Origin: Comamonadaceae bacterium
GTDB lineage: Bacteria > Pseudomonadota > Gammaproteobacteria > Burkholderiales > Burkholderiaceae
Length of the DNA stretch: 6,462 nucleotides
Assembly (NCBI GenBank): GCA_947455875.1
Contig: CANGSD010000074.1
Coordinates: 1 to 6,462 of the forward strand
Direction of reading: 5' to 3'
Positions 1 to 5,331 of the stretch are shown here, piece by piece. Position 1 is the first letter of the stretch; each line of letters opens with the position of its first letter. The notes below the pieces were generated by a model, which was not told where the DNA came from, made no database searches, and was given only the letters and a program-made list of their open reading frames with translations. The translations under genes and the position numbers were made by a program.

Positions 1-613
1 CGGCGTGGCCGGCCCTGAGGCCGCCAATAACGCCGGCGCCCAGACGTCCTTCATCCCGCTGCTGACGCTGGGCATTCCGCCCAACGCGGTGATGGCGCTG
101 ATGGTGGGCGCGATGACCATCCACAACATCCAGCCGGGTCCGCAGGTCATGACCAGCAACCCGCAGCTGTTCTGGGGCCTGATCGTCTCGATGTGGCTCG
201 GCAACCTGATGCTGATCATCCTGAACCTGCCGCTGATCGGCATGTGGATCAAGCTGCTCACCATCCCCTACCGCTGGCTGTTCCCGGCCATCGTGCTGTT
301 TTGCGCGATCGGCGTGTACTCGACGAACAACAACACCTTCGACATCCGGATGGTGGCCCTGTTCGGCGTCATCGGCTATGTTTTCCTCAAGCTCGGTTGC
401 GAGCCCGCTCCGTTGCTTTTGGGCTTCATCCTGGGGCCGATGATGGAAGAAAACCTGCGCCGCGCGCTGCTGCTCTCGCGCGGCGACTGGAGCGTGTTTG
501 TGACTCGCCCCTTGTCCGCCAGCTTGTTGGCCGCTGCGGTGCTGCTGCTCGTGATTGTGCTGCTGCCCTCGATCCGCAGAAAGCGCGAGGACGTCTTCCA
601 GGAAGAAGCCTGA
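1..613 (+). CDS. TctA-family tripartite tricarboxylate transporter permease, C-terminal part (5' end outside window)
   Basis: This is the large membrane permease subunit of a tripartite tricarboxylate transporter, a family in which a periplasmic binding protein hands carboxylates to TctA/TctB for ion-driven uptake across the inner membrane. About 203 residues are visible (reading frame from base 2), against roughly 500 for the whole protein, so only the C-terminal 40% is here. The reading frame is open to the left edge and the GTG at base 5 is internal, not a start. Family hallmarks are the GPEAANNAGAQTSFIPLLTL block followed by GIPPNAV and IQPGPQVM. Hydrophobic segments lie near residues 16-39, 55-82, 91-106, 115-132 and 170-190, and the protein ends in a short charged tail (KREDVFQEEA). 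The substrate cannot be told from the sequence. The gene ends just before a strong terminator, so it is the last gene of its transcript. The matching tctB and tctC genes would have to lie to the left. Confidence 0.93.
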   Translation, partial: GVAGPEAANNAGAQTSFIPLLTLGIPPNAVMALMVGAMTIHNIQPGPQVMTSNPQLFWGLIVSMWLGNLMLIILNLPLIGMWIKLLTIPYRWLFPAIVLFCAIGVYSTNNNTFDIRMVALFGVIGYVFLKLGCEPAPLLLGFILGPMMEENLRRALLLSRGDWSVFVTRPLSASLLAAAVLLLVIVLLPSIRRKREDVFQEEA

Positions 614-635
614 TCTGACCGAAACTCTCAGGCGA

Positions 636-659
636 ACGGCACCTTCGGGTGCCGTTTTT
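636..659 (+). terminator. Rho-independent terminator after the TctA gene
   Basis: A perfect 8-bp stem (ACGGCACC / GGTGCCGT) closes a TTCG tetraloop at 644-647 and runs straight into a five-T tract (655-659). It begins 22 bases after the TctA stop codon. C(UUCG)G is an exceptionally stable loop and typical of strong intrinsic terminators. It separates the TctA transcript from the SDR gene, which therefore needs its own promoter. Confidence 0.93.
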
Positions 660-672
660 CTTGGGCTGCGAC

Positions 673-703
673 AATTGCCGCATCGGACGCCTCGCAGGCA
701 ATT
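673..703. repeat. 7-bp inverted repeat upstream of the SDR gene
   Basis: AATTGCC (673-679) is matched by its exact reverse complement GGCAATT (697-703) across a 17-base spacer. The repeat lies between the TctA terminator and the SDR ribosome binding site at 710-714, in the only stretch where an SDR promoter or operator can be. It could be a regulator-binding dyad or an mRNA stem. No clear -35/-10 pair could be assigned around it. Confidence 0.4.
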
Positions 704-709
704 CAATCG

Positions 710-714
710 AAGGA
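710..714 (+). promoter_or_regulatory. Ribosome binding site of the SDR gene
   Basis: AAGGA lies 10 bases before the ATG at 725. A second in-frame ATG at 731 would be 16 bases away, so 725 is the better start. Confidence 0.65.
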
Positions 715-724
715 AGCAGACGAC

Positions 725-1522
725 ATGGACATGGGAATCAAGGGCCGCTGGGCCCTGGTATGCGGCGCCAGCAAGGGCCTGGGCCTGGGTTGCGCGCGTG
801 CGCTGGCCCTGGAGGGTGTGCACGTGGTGATGGTGGCGCGTGGCGCCGACGTGCTGCAGCAGGCGGCAGTGGCCTTGCGCACAGACCCGGCCTTGCCTGC
901 GGGCACGCAGGTCGTGGCGGTGGCGGCCGACATCACCACGCCCGAGGGCCGCGCCGCCGCCTTCGCCGCGCATGCGGATTACGACATCGTCATCACCAAC
1001 GCAGGCGGGCCGCCGCCGGGCGACTTCCGCGAGTGGGATCGCGACGCCTGGATCCGAGCGATCGATGCCAACATGCTCACGCCCATCGAGTTGATCAAGG
1101 CCACGGTGGACGGCATGGCGGCGCGGGGCTTTGGCCGCATCGTCAACATCACCTCGGGCGCCGTCAAGGCACCGATCGACACCTTGGGCCTGTCCAACGG
1201 TGCGCGCAGCGGGCTCACGGGCTTTGTCGCGGGCGCTGCGCGGTCCTCGCGCCTGGCCGCAGTCAACGTCACGATCAACAACCTGCTGCCCGGCGCCTTT
1301 GACACCGACCGACTGCGCGGCACCATGGGGGGCGTGGCCAAGAAGACCGGTCAGACGCTCGAGGCTGTGATCGATGCACGCCGCAAGCTCGTGCCGGCGC
1401 AGCGCCTGGGGCAGCCCGACGAGTTCGGCGCCACCTGCCTGTTTCTGTGTAGCGCGCACGCCAGCTACATCACGGGCCAGAACCTCCTGATCGACGGCGG
1501 CGCCTACTCCGGCACGTTCTGA
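725..1522 (+). CDS. SDR-family oxidoreductase with non-canonical active site (FabG-like)
   Basis: A 265-residue short-chain dehydrogenase/reductase with a Rossmann fold, expected to be cytoplasmic and to bind NAD(P). The cofactor glycine motif GASKGLG is at residues 14-20, an acidic residue follows at D69 (AADIT), NAGG is at 92-95, and the structural Asn is N116. The serine of the catalytic set is present at S144 (NITSG). At the spacing where FabG-type enzymes have Tyr (+13) and Lys (+17), this protein has S157 and R161 (LSNGARSG). The C-terminal PGAFDTDR (189-196) and LIDGGAYSGTF tail are typical of the family. Length is normal and the frame intact, so this is not a decayed gene. It matches what I recall of a BKR-like SDR group that lacks the full tetrad. 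The substrate is unknown, and annotation as 3-oxoacyl-ACP reductase would be unsafe. It appears monocistronic, being isolated by a terminator upstream and a convergent gene downstream. Confidence 0.92.
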   Translation: MDMGIKGRWALVCGASKGLGLGCARALALEGVHVVMVARGADVLQQAAVALRTDPALPAGTQVVAVAADITTPEGRAAAFAAHADYDIVITNAGGPPPGDFREWDRDAWIRAIDANMLTPIELIKATVDGMAARGFGRIVNITSGAVKAPIDTLGLSNGARSGLTGFVAGAARSSRLAAVNVTINNLLPGAFDTDRLRGTMGGVAKKTGQTLEAVIDARRKLVPAQRLGQPDEFGATCLFLCSAHASYITGQNLLIDGGAYSGTF

Positions 1523-1531
1523 GCGCCGGCC

Positions 1532-2722
1532 TTACTGCTTGCGTTGCACGATCAGGTTACGGCGCGCGTCCTCCGGGTAGGCGAAGGTCACCGCCCCATG
1601 GCGCACCTGCCCCATCACCAGCATGTTGGCGGTCACGGCGTCCTTGTCGTCGGCGCTGAAGGGGCGCTCGTAGGTGGACACCACCCCGTAATAGGGCCGC
1701 GAGATGTTCTCCAGGGCCTGCTTGATGGCGGGGCCGTTCAGGTCGCCGTTGCGGATCCCGAACAGGGCGTACAGCAGCAGGTAGGTGCTGTCGTAGGCCT
1801 GCGCCGCGGCCATGGGCACCGGGATCTTGCGCACCTTGAACTTGCGCGCGTAGGCCGAGAGGAAGGCCGCGCGTCGCTCGTTGCTTGGCTCGGCGATGAA
1901 GGTCTGCGCCATCAGCGCGCCTTCCGCGGCCTCACGCGCGCCGTCAATGAAAAAAGGAAAAGACAGCGGCCAGCCGCCCACCTGGGGGACGTTCCACCGC
2001 AGCGTCTGGCGACCCCGCGCGATCGCGGCGTTCTCCTTGCCCACGGTGTAGCTGAACACCACATTCGCGCCAGCGGTGCGCGCGTCCTTCAGGGCCTCGG
2101 TCATGTCTTGTGTGCCCAGCGCGAAGCGGGCGACGTGCACCGGCTCGAGCTTGCGCGCGGCCAGCGCCTTGCGTACATCGGCCAGGCCCCCCTCGCCATA
2201 GGGGGTGGTGTCGGCGAAGATGGCCACCCGGTTCCATCCGCGCTTGACCAGATCGGCCACCACGAAGTCAGCCTGCAGGCCGTCGCGCGCGGAGGTGCGA
2301 AACACATAGCTGTCCTTGGCCGCAAAGCGCGCGGTGACCGGGCTGCCCGCAGCGCACGGCACGATCAGCGGAATCCGGTTTTTCTGAAACACGTCCAGAG
2401 CCGCCATCGCCACCCCGGTGTTGCAAAAGCCGATCGTCGCCAGCACGCGCTCGCTGGCCAGCGCGGTGGCCTGAGCCAGGCCCGTGGGCGGGTCGGCCTT
2501 GTCGTCCTTGACCACCAGCTCGATCGGACGACCGAGGTAGCCGCCCACGGCATTGATCTCTTCCACGGCCAGCTCGATCCCTTGCAGCATCGGCACGCCG
2601 AAATCGGACGACGGCCCGCTCAAGGGGCCGATCACGCCGATACGCAAAGGGGTCTGGAGGGTTTGGGCCCCGGCGGTCACGCAAAGCGCCGCCAGCCAGG
2701 CCCCGATGAACAGGTTCCGCAT
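1532..2722 (-). CDS. ABC transporter substrate-binding protein, branched-chain amino acid (LivJ) type
   Basis: A 396-residue periplasmic type-1 binding protein of the Peripla_BP_6 group, which captures amino acids or related small molecules for an inner-membrane ABC importer. Residues 1-19 form a Sec signal peptide (positive start, hydrophobic core, cleavage expected after AGA at 17-19). C14 is preceded by Leu rather than Gly/Ala/Ser, so it is a poor lipobox. The mature protein opens with LRIGVIGPLSG (26-36) and LAVEEINAVGG (51-61), both diagnostic. The mature part has two cysteines, C100 and C123, which might form a disulfide as in LivJ. The open frame extends to an ATG at 2776, but the ATG at 2722 is preferred because it has GGGAG 6 bases upstream and starts the signal peptide. 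No permease or ATPase gene is nearby, so it is an orphan in this window and its ligand is unknown. It ends 9 bases from the convergent SDR gene. Confidence 0.92.
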   Translation of the reverse strand: MRNLFIGAWLAALCVTAGAQTLQTPLRIGVIGPLSGPSSDFGVPMLQGIELAVEEINAVGGYLGRPIELVVKDDKADPPTGLAQATALASERVLATIGFCNTGVAMAALDVFQKNRIPLIVPCAAGSPVTARFAAKDSYVFRTSARDGLQADFVVADLVKRGWNRVAIFADTTPYGEGGLADVRKALAARKLEPVHVARFALGTQDMTEALKDARTAGANVVFSYTVGKENAAIARGRQTLRWNVPQVGGWPLSFPFFIDGAREAAEGALMAQTFIAEPSNERRAAFLSAYARKFKVRKIPVPMAAAQAYDSTYLLLYALFGIRNGDLNGPAIKQALENISRPYYGVVSTYERPFSADDKDAVTANMLVMGQVRHGAVTFAYPEDARRNLIVQRKQ

Positions 2723-2749
2723 TGTTTTCTCCCTTGAATGAAAACAATG
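2720..2749 (-). promoter_or_regulatory. Inverted repeat enclosing the RBS and start codon of the binding-protein gene
   Basis: CATTGTTTTC (2720-2729) and GAAAACAATG (2740-2749) are exact reverse complements separated by 10 bases. In the - strand transcript this gives a 10-bp stem whose 3' arm contains the AUG at 2722-2720, while most of the Shine-Dalgarno (GGGAG, 2733-2729) sits in the loop. It could limit ribosome access. As DNA it is also a plausible regulator-binding dyad. Sequence is certain; function is inferred. Confidence 0.5.
2729..2733 (-). promoter_or_regulatory. Ribosome binding site that fixes the binding-protein start
   Basis: GGGAG on the - strand is 6 bases from the ATG at 2722. 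It decides in favour of this start over the in-frame ATG at 2776, which would add 18 residues ahead of the signal peptide. Confidence 0.75.
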
Positions 2750-2776
2750 GTATTCGTATTTGAGCTTGCCCGGCAA
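2747..2776 (-). promoter_or_regulatory. Weak candidate sigma-70 promoter for the binding-protein gene
   Basis: On the - strand, TTGCCG (2776-2771) and TACCAT (2752-2747) are spaced by 18 bases and each match the consensus at 4 of 6 positions. The surrounding stretch is locally A/T-rich in an otherwise GC-rich window, which fits a promoter. If it is used, transcription would begin near 2740 and the inverted repeat at 2720-2749 would act as DNA over the -10 region rather than as an mRNA hairpin. Alternatively the gene is read through from the upstream EamA gene. Confidence 0.25.
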
Positions 2777-2799
2777 TGCAGGCGCTCGCGCGGGCAGCT
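2763..2799 (-). terminator. Imperfect GC-rich hairpin after the EamA gene (possible weak terminator)
   Basis: AGCTTGCCCG (2763-2772) pairs with CGGGCAGCT (2791-2799), with one bulged T, across an 18-base loop. It lies just downstream of the EamA stop codon on the - strand. There is no T tract, so it is at best a weak or Rho-assisted terminator. Read-through into the binding-protein gene remains possible. Confidence 0.25.
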
Positions 2800-2804
2800 T
2801 GCGG

Positions 2805-3716
2805 TCAGCCCGGTTTGCGCGAAGACACCACGATGCCGCTGACGATCAGGCCAAAGGCCACGATGTGATGCCACTGCGGGGGCTCGCCCAGGAAGGCTGC
2901 CGACATGACGGCCGCGAACAGCGGCGTGAGGTTGCTGAAAATGCCGGCAATGCCCGGCCCCACCCGCTGCACGCCCAGCCCCCAGGCCCGGTAGGCCAGA
3001 ACGGCGGGACCCAGGGCCACGAAGACCAGGGTCGCCGCCAGCGGGCCGCCCCACTGGATGGCAGGCGGATCGGCCAGCGCCCACTCCGCGCCCGCGAACA
3101 CGCCCGCCCAGGCCAGTCCCGGCGCCACCTGCACCATCAGGAAGGCGGCCCAGTCGGCGCGCAGGCCGGGCGGATCCTGGTCGGTGCGGGTCAGGAGCCA
3201 GCTGTACCAGGCCCACGTGGCGGTGGCCACCAGCATGTACAGGTCGCCGATGACGAACTGCACCTGGGCCAGCCGGGTGATGTCGCCATGGGCCAGCACC
3301 ACGCCGACGCCCAGGATGGACAGCAGGGCCCCCAGCATGGACCGCAAGGCCAGGGCCTGCCCAAAAAACAAGGCGCCGATCACCAGCGTGAAGGCCGGCA
3401 TGCTCGCGCCCACCAGGGTCACGTTCACCGGCGTCGAAGTTTTGAGCGCCAGGTACTGCAAGGCGTTGTACAGACCCACACTGAGCAGGCCCAGCAGGGC
3501 GTAGCGCCGCCAGTGGGTCTGCAGCGGCCCGCCCGGGCGCAGCACCCAGGCCGCCAGCGGCAGCAGCACCAGGAAGGCGAGCGCCCATCGCAGGAAATTC
3601 AGGGTGACAGGCGGCACCAACGAGCCCGCCAGGCGCCCGACCACGGCATTACCCGCCCACATCAGGGGAGGTACCACCAAAATGGCGGCGGTGCGAAGCG
3701 TCAGGGGTGTGTGCAT
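2805..3716 (-). CDS. EamA/DMT-superfamily transporter
   Basis: A 303-residue inner-membrane protein of the drug/metabolite transporter superfamily, the usual size for two tandem EamA repeats of five helices each. Repeat 1 spans about residues 9-142, starting with AILVVPPLMWAGNAVVGRLAG and including the NFLRWALAFLVLLPLA helix. Repeat 2 spans about 157-300, starting near IGDLYMLVATATWAWYSWLL and ending in the short basic tail SSRKPG. Members export amino acids or metabolites, but the substrate cannot be assigned. The frame is open to 3959, but the ATG at 3716 begins directly before helix 1; an upstream start would add non-membrane sequence lying inside the qor gene. No Shine-Dalgarno is evident within 15 bases of this ATG. 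The gene diverges from qor across 115 bases and lies 82 bases upstream of the binding-protein start on the same strand. Confidence 0.9.
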   Translation of the reverse strand: MHTPLTLRTAAILVVPPLMWAGNAVVGRLAGSLVPPVTLNFLRWALAFLVLLPLAAWVLRPGGPLQTHWRRYALLGLLSVGLYNALQYLALKTSTPVNVTLVGASMPAFTLVIGALFFGQALALRSMLGALLSILGVGVVLAHGDITRLAQVQFVIGDLYMLVATATWAWYSWLLTRTDQDPPGLRADWAAFLMVQVAPGLAWAGVFAGAEWALADPPAIQWGGPLAATLVFVALGPAVLAYRAWGLGVQRVGPGIAGIFSNLTPLFAAVMSAAFLGEPPQWHHIVAFGLIVSGIVVSSRKPG

Positions 3717-3758
3717 GCGAGGGGCGACTGTAGCCCACCGGCGCGCTGCGCCCCTCGC
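3717..3758. repeat. 10-bp perfect inverted repeat abutting the EamA start codon
   Basis: GCGAGGGGCG (3717-3726) and CGCCCCTCGC (3749-3758) are exact reverse complements with a 22-base spacer. The left arm touches the EamA ATG at 3714-3716. The repeat occupies the EamA-proximal part of the divergent EamA/qor control region. In EamA mRNA it would form a stem ending at the start codon. It may instead be an operator serving one or both genes. Confidence 0.5.
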
Positions 3759-3817
3759 GGGTCGTTCGGCAGGGCCTGCAGTTTCGTGGCACGATCGCGC
3801 GCTTTCAGACCCCGCAC

Positions 3818-3823
3818 GAGGAG
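3818..3823 (+). promoter_or_regulatory. Ribosome binding site of qor
   Basis: GAGGAG sits 8 bases before the ATG at 3832. It rules out the longer in-frame reading that begins at 3604 inside the divergent EamA gene. Confidence 0.8.
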
Positions 3824-3831
3824 ACACACAC

Positions 3832-4815
3832 ATGATCCAAGCCATACGCCTGCGCCAAAACGGCGGCCCCGAACAAATGGAACTGGTCGATGTCGAGGTC
3901 GGCCAGCCCGGCCCCGGCGAGATCCGCATTCGCCACCACGCCGTTGGCCTGAACTTCATCGACGTCTACCAGCGCACCGGCCTGTACCCCATGCAGATGC
4001 CCGCTGGTCTGGGCATGGAAGGCGCCGGTATCGTCGAGGCGGTGGGCGAAGGCGTCACCCACCTCAAGGCCGGTGATCGCGCGGCTTACGCCAGCCACCC
4101 CCCCGGTGCCTACAGCCAGGCGCGCGTCATGCCCGCCAAGTGCGTGTGCAAGCTGCCCGACGTGATCGACTTCGAGACCGGCGCCGCCATGATGCTCAAG
4201 GGCCTCACCGCCCAATACCTGCTCAAACGCGTGCTGCCCCAAGGCGGCCTGCAGCGGGGCGACTTCGTGCTGTTTCATGCCGTCGCCGGTGGCGTGGGCC
4301 TGATCGCCGTGCAGTGGGCCAAGCACCTGGGCCTGCAGCTGATTGGCACCGCGGGCAGCGACGAAAAATGCGCGCTCGCCAAGTCGCTGGGCGCCGCCCA
4401 CGTGATCAACTACCAGCGCGAAGACTTCGCCGCGCGCGTCAAGGAGATCACGGCCGGTCAGGGCGTGAAGGTGGTCTACGACTCGGTGGGCAAGGACACC
4501 TGGGACAAATCGCTCGATTGCCTGCGCCCCTTCGGCCTGATGGCATCGTTTGGCAACGCCTCGGGCCCGGTGCCGCCTTTCGCACCCGGCATTCTGGGCA
4601 CCAAGGGCTCGATCTACGTCACGCGCCAGACCCTGTTCAACCACATCGCCACGCGCGAGACCACCCAGGAGATGGCCGACGACCTGTTCGCGGTGGTGGC
4701 CAGCGGCGCGGTGAAGATCCGCATCGACCAGCGCTATCCGCTCTCGCAGGTGGCGCAGGCCCATCGCGACCTGGAAGCGCGCAAGACCACGGGCTGCACC
4801 ATCTTGCTGCCCTGA
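3832..4815 (+). CDS. qor: NADPH:quinone oxidoreductase, zinc-free MDR family (QorA-like)
   Basis: A 327-residue cytoplasmic oxidoreductase of the zinc-independent quinone reductase branch of the medium-chain dehydrogenase/reductase superfamily, which passes electrons from NADPH to quinones or related enones. Length equals that of E. coli QorA. The N-terminal catalytic domain carries HHAVGLNFIDVYQRTGLY (35-52) and the LGMEGAGIVEAVGEGV block (60-75). The Rossmann domain has HAVAGGVGLIAVQWAK (149-164), where the AxxGGVG glycine motif binds NADPH, followed by GTAGSDEKCALAKSLGA and VINYQRED. The catalytic and structural zinc ligands of alcohol dehydrogenases are absent, as expected. The C-terminus ends in KTTGCTILLP. 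The gene stands alone: it diverges from the EamA gene and converges on lspA. Exact physiological substrate is not predictable. Confidence 0.94.
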   Translation: MIQAIRLRQNGGPEQMELVDVEVGQPGPGEIRIRHHAVGLNFIDVYQRTGLYPMQMPAGLGMEGAGIVEAVGEGVTHLKAGDRAAYASHPPGAYSQARVMPAKCVCKLPDVIDFETGAAMMLKGLTAQYLLKRVLPQGGLQRGDFVLFHAVAGGVGLIAVQWAKHLGLQLIGTAGSDEKCALAKSLGAAHVINYQREDFAARVKEITAGQGVKVVYDSVGKDTWDKSLDCLRPFGLMASFGNASGPVPPFAPGILGTKGSIYVTRQTLFNHIATRETTQEMADDLFAVVASGAVKIRIDQRYPLSQVAQAHRDLEARKTTGCTILLP

Positions 4816-4843
4816 GCGCCTGCGGCGCGGCGCAGGCGCTCAG
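4812..4843. terminator. Shared convergent hairpin containing both stop codons (qor / lspA)
   Basis: CTGAGCGCCTGCG (4812-4824) and CGCAGGCGCTCAG (4831-4843) are perfect 13-bp reverse complements around a 6-base loop (GCGCGG). The left arm contains the qor TGA (4813-4815) and the right arm contains the lspA stop (TCA on +, 4840-4842). It fills the entire 24-base gap between the convergent genes. The symmetry suggests a bidirectional terminator. No T tract follows on either side, so termination may be weak, Rho-assisted or an RNA 3'-end barrier. Confidence 0.6.
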
Positions 4844-5331
4844 CGTCCGCGCCGCACCCGCAGCAATTCGTCCAGGATCATGCCGATGGCGCCTGCGGTG
4901 ATCGCTGCATCGGCCACATTGAAGGCAGGGAACGCCCAGCCCGCGTAATGCAGCTGGACGAAGTCGACCACATAGCCATACAGCACGCGGTCCACCACAT
5001 TGCCCACCGCGCCCCCCAGCAGGCAGGCCATAGAGAAGGCGAACAGGCGCTGGTTGCTGTGAGACCTGAGCAGCCACACGATGAAGATCGCTGCGCCGAT
5101 GCCCAGCGCGGTGAAGAACCACCGCTGCCAGCCCGAGGCCGAGGCCAGGAACGAGAACGCTGCGCCCGGGTTGTGCACTCGCACGATGTTGAAGAAGGAC
5201 GTCACATAGGTCGAATCGCCCAGCGCGTAGGCGCCCAGGATCAGGACCTTGGTGAACTGATCGATCAGGAACAACAGCAAGGCCAGCCCCAGCCAGGGCA
5301 GCATGCCGCGCAGGGTGCCCGAGCGCGCCAT
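4840..5331 (-). CDS. lspA: Lipoprotein signal peptidase (signal peptidase II)
   Basis: A 163-residue inner-membrane aspartyl protease that removes the signal peptide from diacylglyceryl-modified prolipoproteins. Family blocks are all present: [10 protein letters not shown] in the first helix (22-31), [17 protein letters not shown] (46-62), the first catalytic Asp in GNVVDRV (D114), the VVDFV motif (121-125) and the second catalytic Asp in FNVADAAI (D141). These two positions match the E. coli numbering exactly. Four hydrophobic segments are visible (about 11-31, 70-88, 95-116, 137-157), ending in a basic cytoplasmic tail (RVRRGR). The ATG overlaps the ileS stop by one base (TGATG), which implies translational coupling, and no good Shine-Dalgarno precedes it. 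The start at 5331 is chosen for that overlap. A second in-frame ATG, codon 10, is less likely. This is the standard ileS-lspA pairing of proteobacteria. Confidence 0.97.
   Translation of the reverse strand: MARSGTLRGMLPWLGLALLLFLIDQFTKVLILGAYALGDSTYVTSFFNIVRVHNPGAAFSFLASASGWQRWFFTALGIGAAIFIVWLLRSHSNQRLFAFSMACLLGGAVGNVVDRVLYGYVVDFVQLHYAGWAFPAFNVADAAITAGAIGMILDELLRVRRGR

Noticed and set aside
621..633. GAAACTCTCAGGC, resembling the conserved 3' portion of the glycine riboswitch aptamer
   Set aside because: Only this 13-base piece matches. The GGAGAGA-type partner and the rest of the aptamer are missing upstream, which is TctA coding sequence. The stretch directly precedes an ordinary terminator hairpin and the downstream gene is not a glycine gene.
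1544..2737. Long + strand open frame (397 codons) opposite the binding-protein gene
   Set aside because: It is the antisense shadow of a well-supported gene in high-GC DNA. Its translation is rich in Arg, His, Gly and Gln with no recognisable domain.
3759..3817. Promoter for qor in the divergent region
   Set aside because: The region must hold one, but no -35/-10 pair with acceptable matches and spacing could be picked out by eye, so no site is claimed.
3604..3831. N-terminal extension of qor to an ATG at 3604
   Set aside because: The added residues lie in the divergent EamA gene and the control region, have no homology to the Qor family, and would bypass the strong GAGGAG site 8 bases before 3832.
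3717..3959. N-terminal extension of the EamA gene to 3959
   Set aside because: The extra 81 residues are non-membrane, overlap qor coding sequence antisense, and make the protein longer than the usual ten-helix family size.
2760..4076. Long + strand open frame (438 codons) across the EamA gene and the start of qor
   Set aside because: It is antisense to EamA and out of frame with qor, with low-complexity His/Gln/Arg/Gly composition and no domain. Lack of stops is expected at this GC content.
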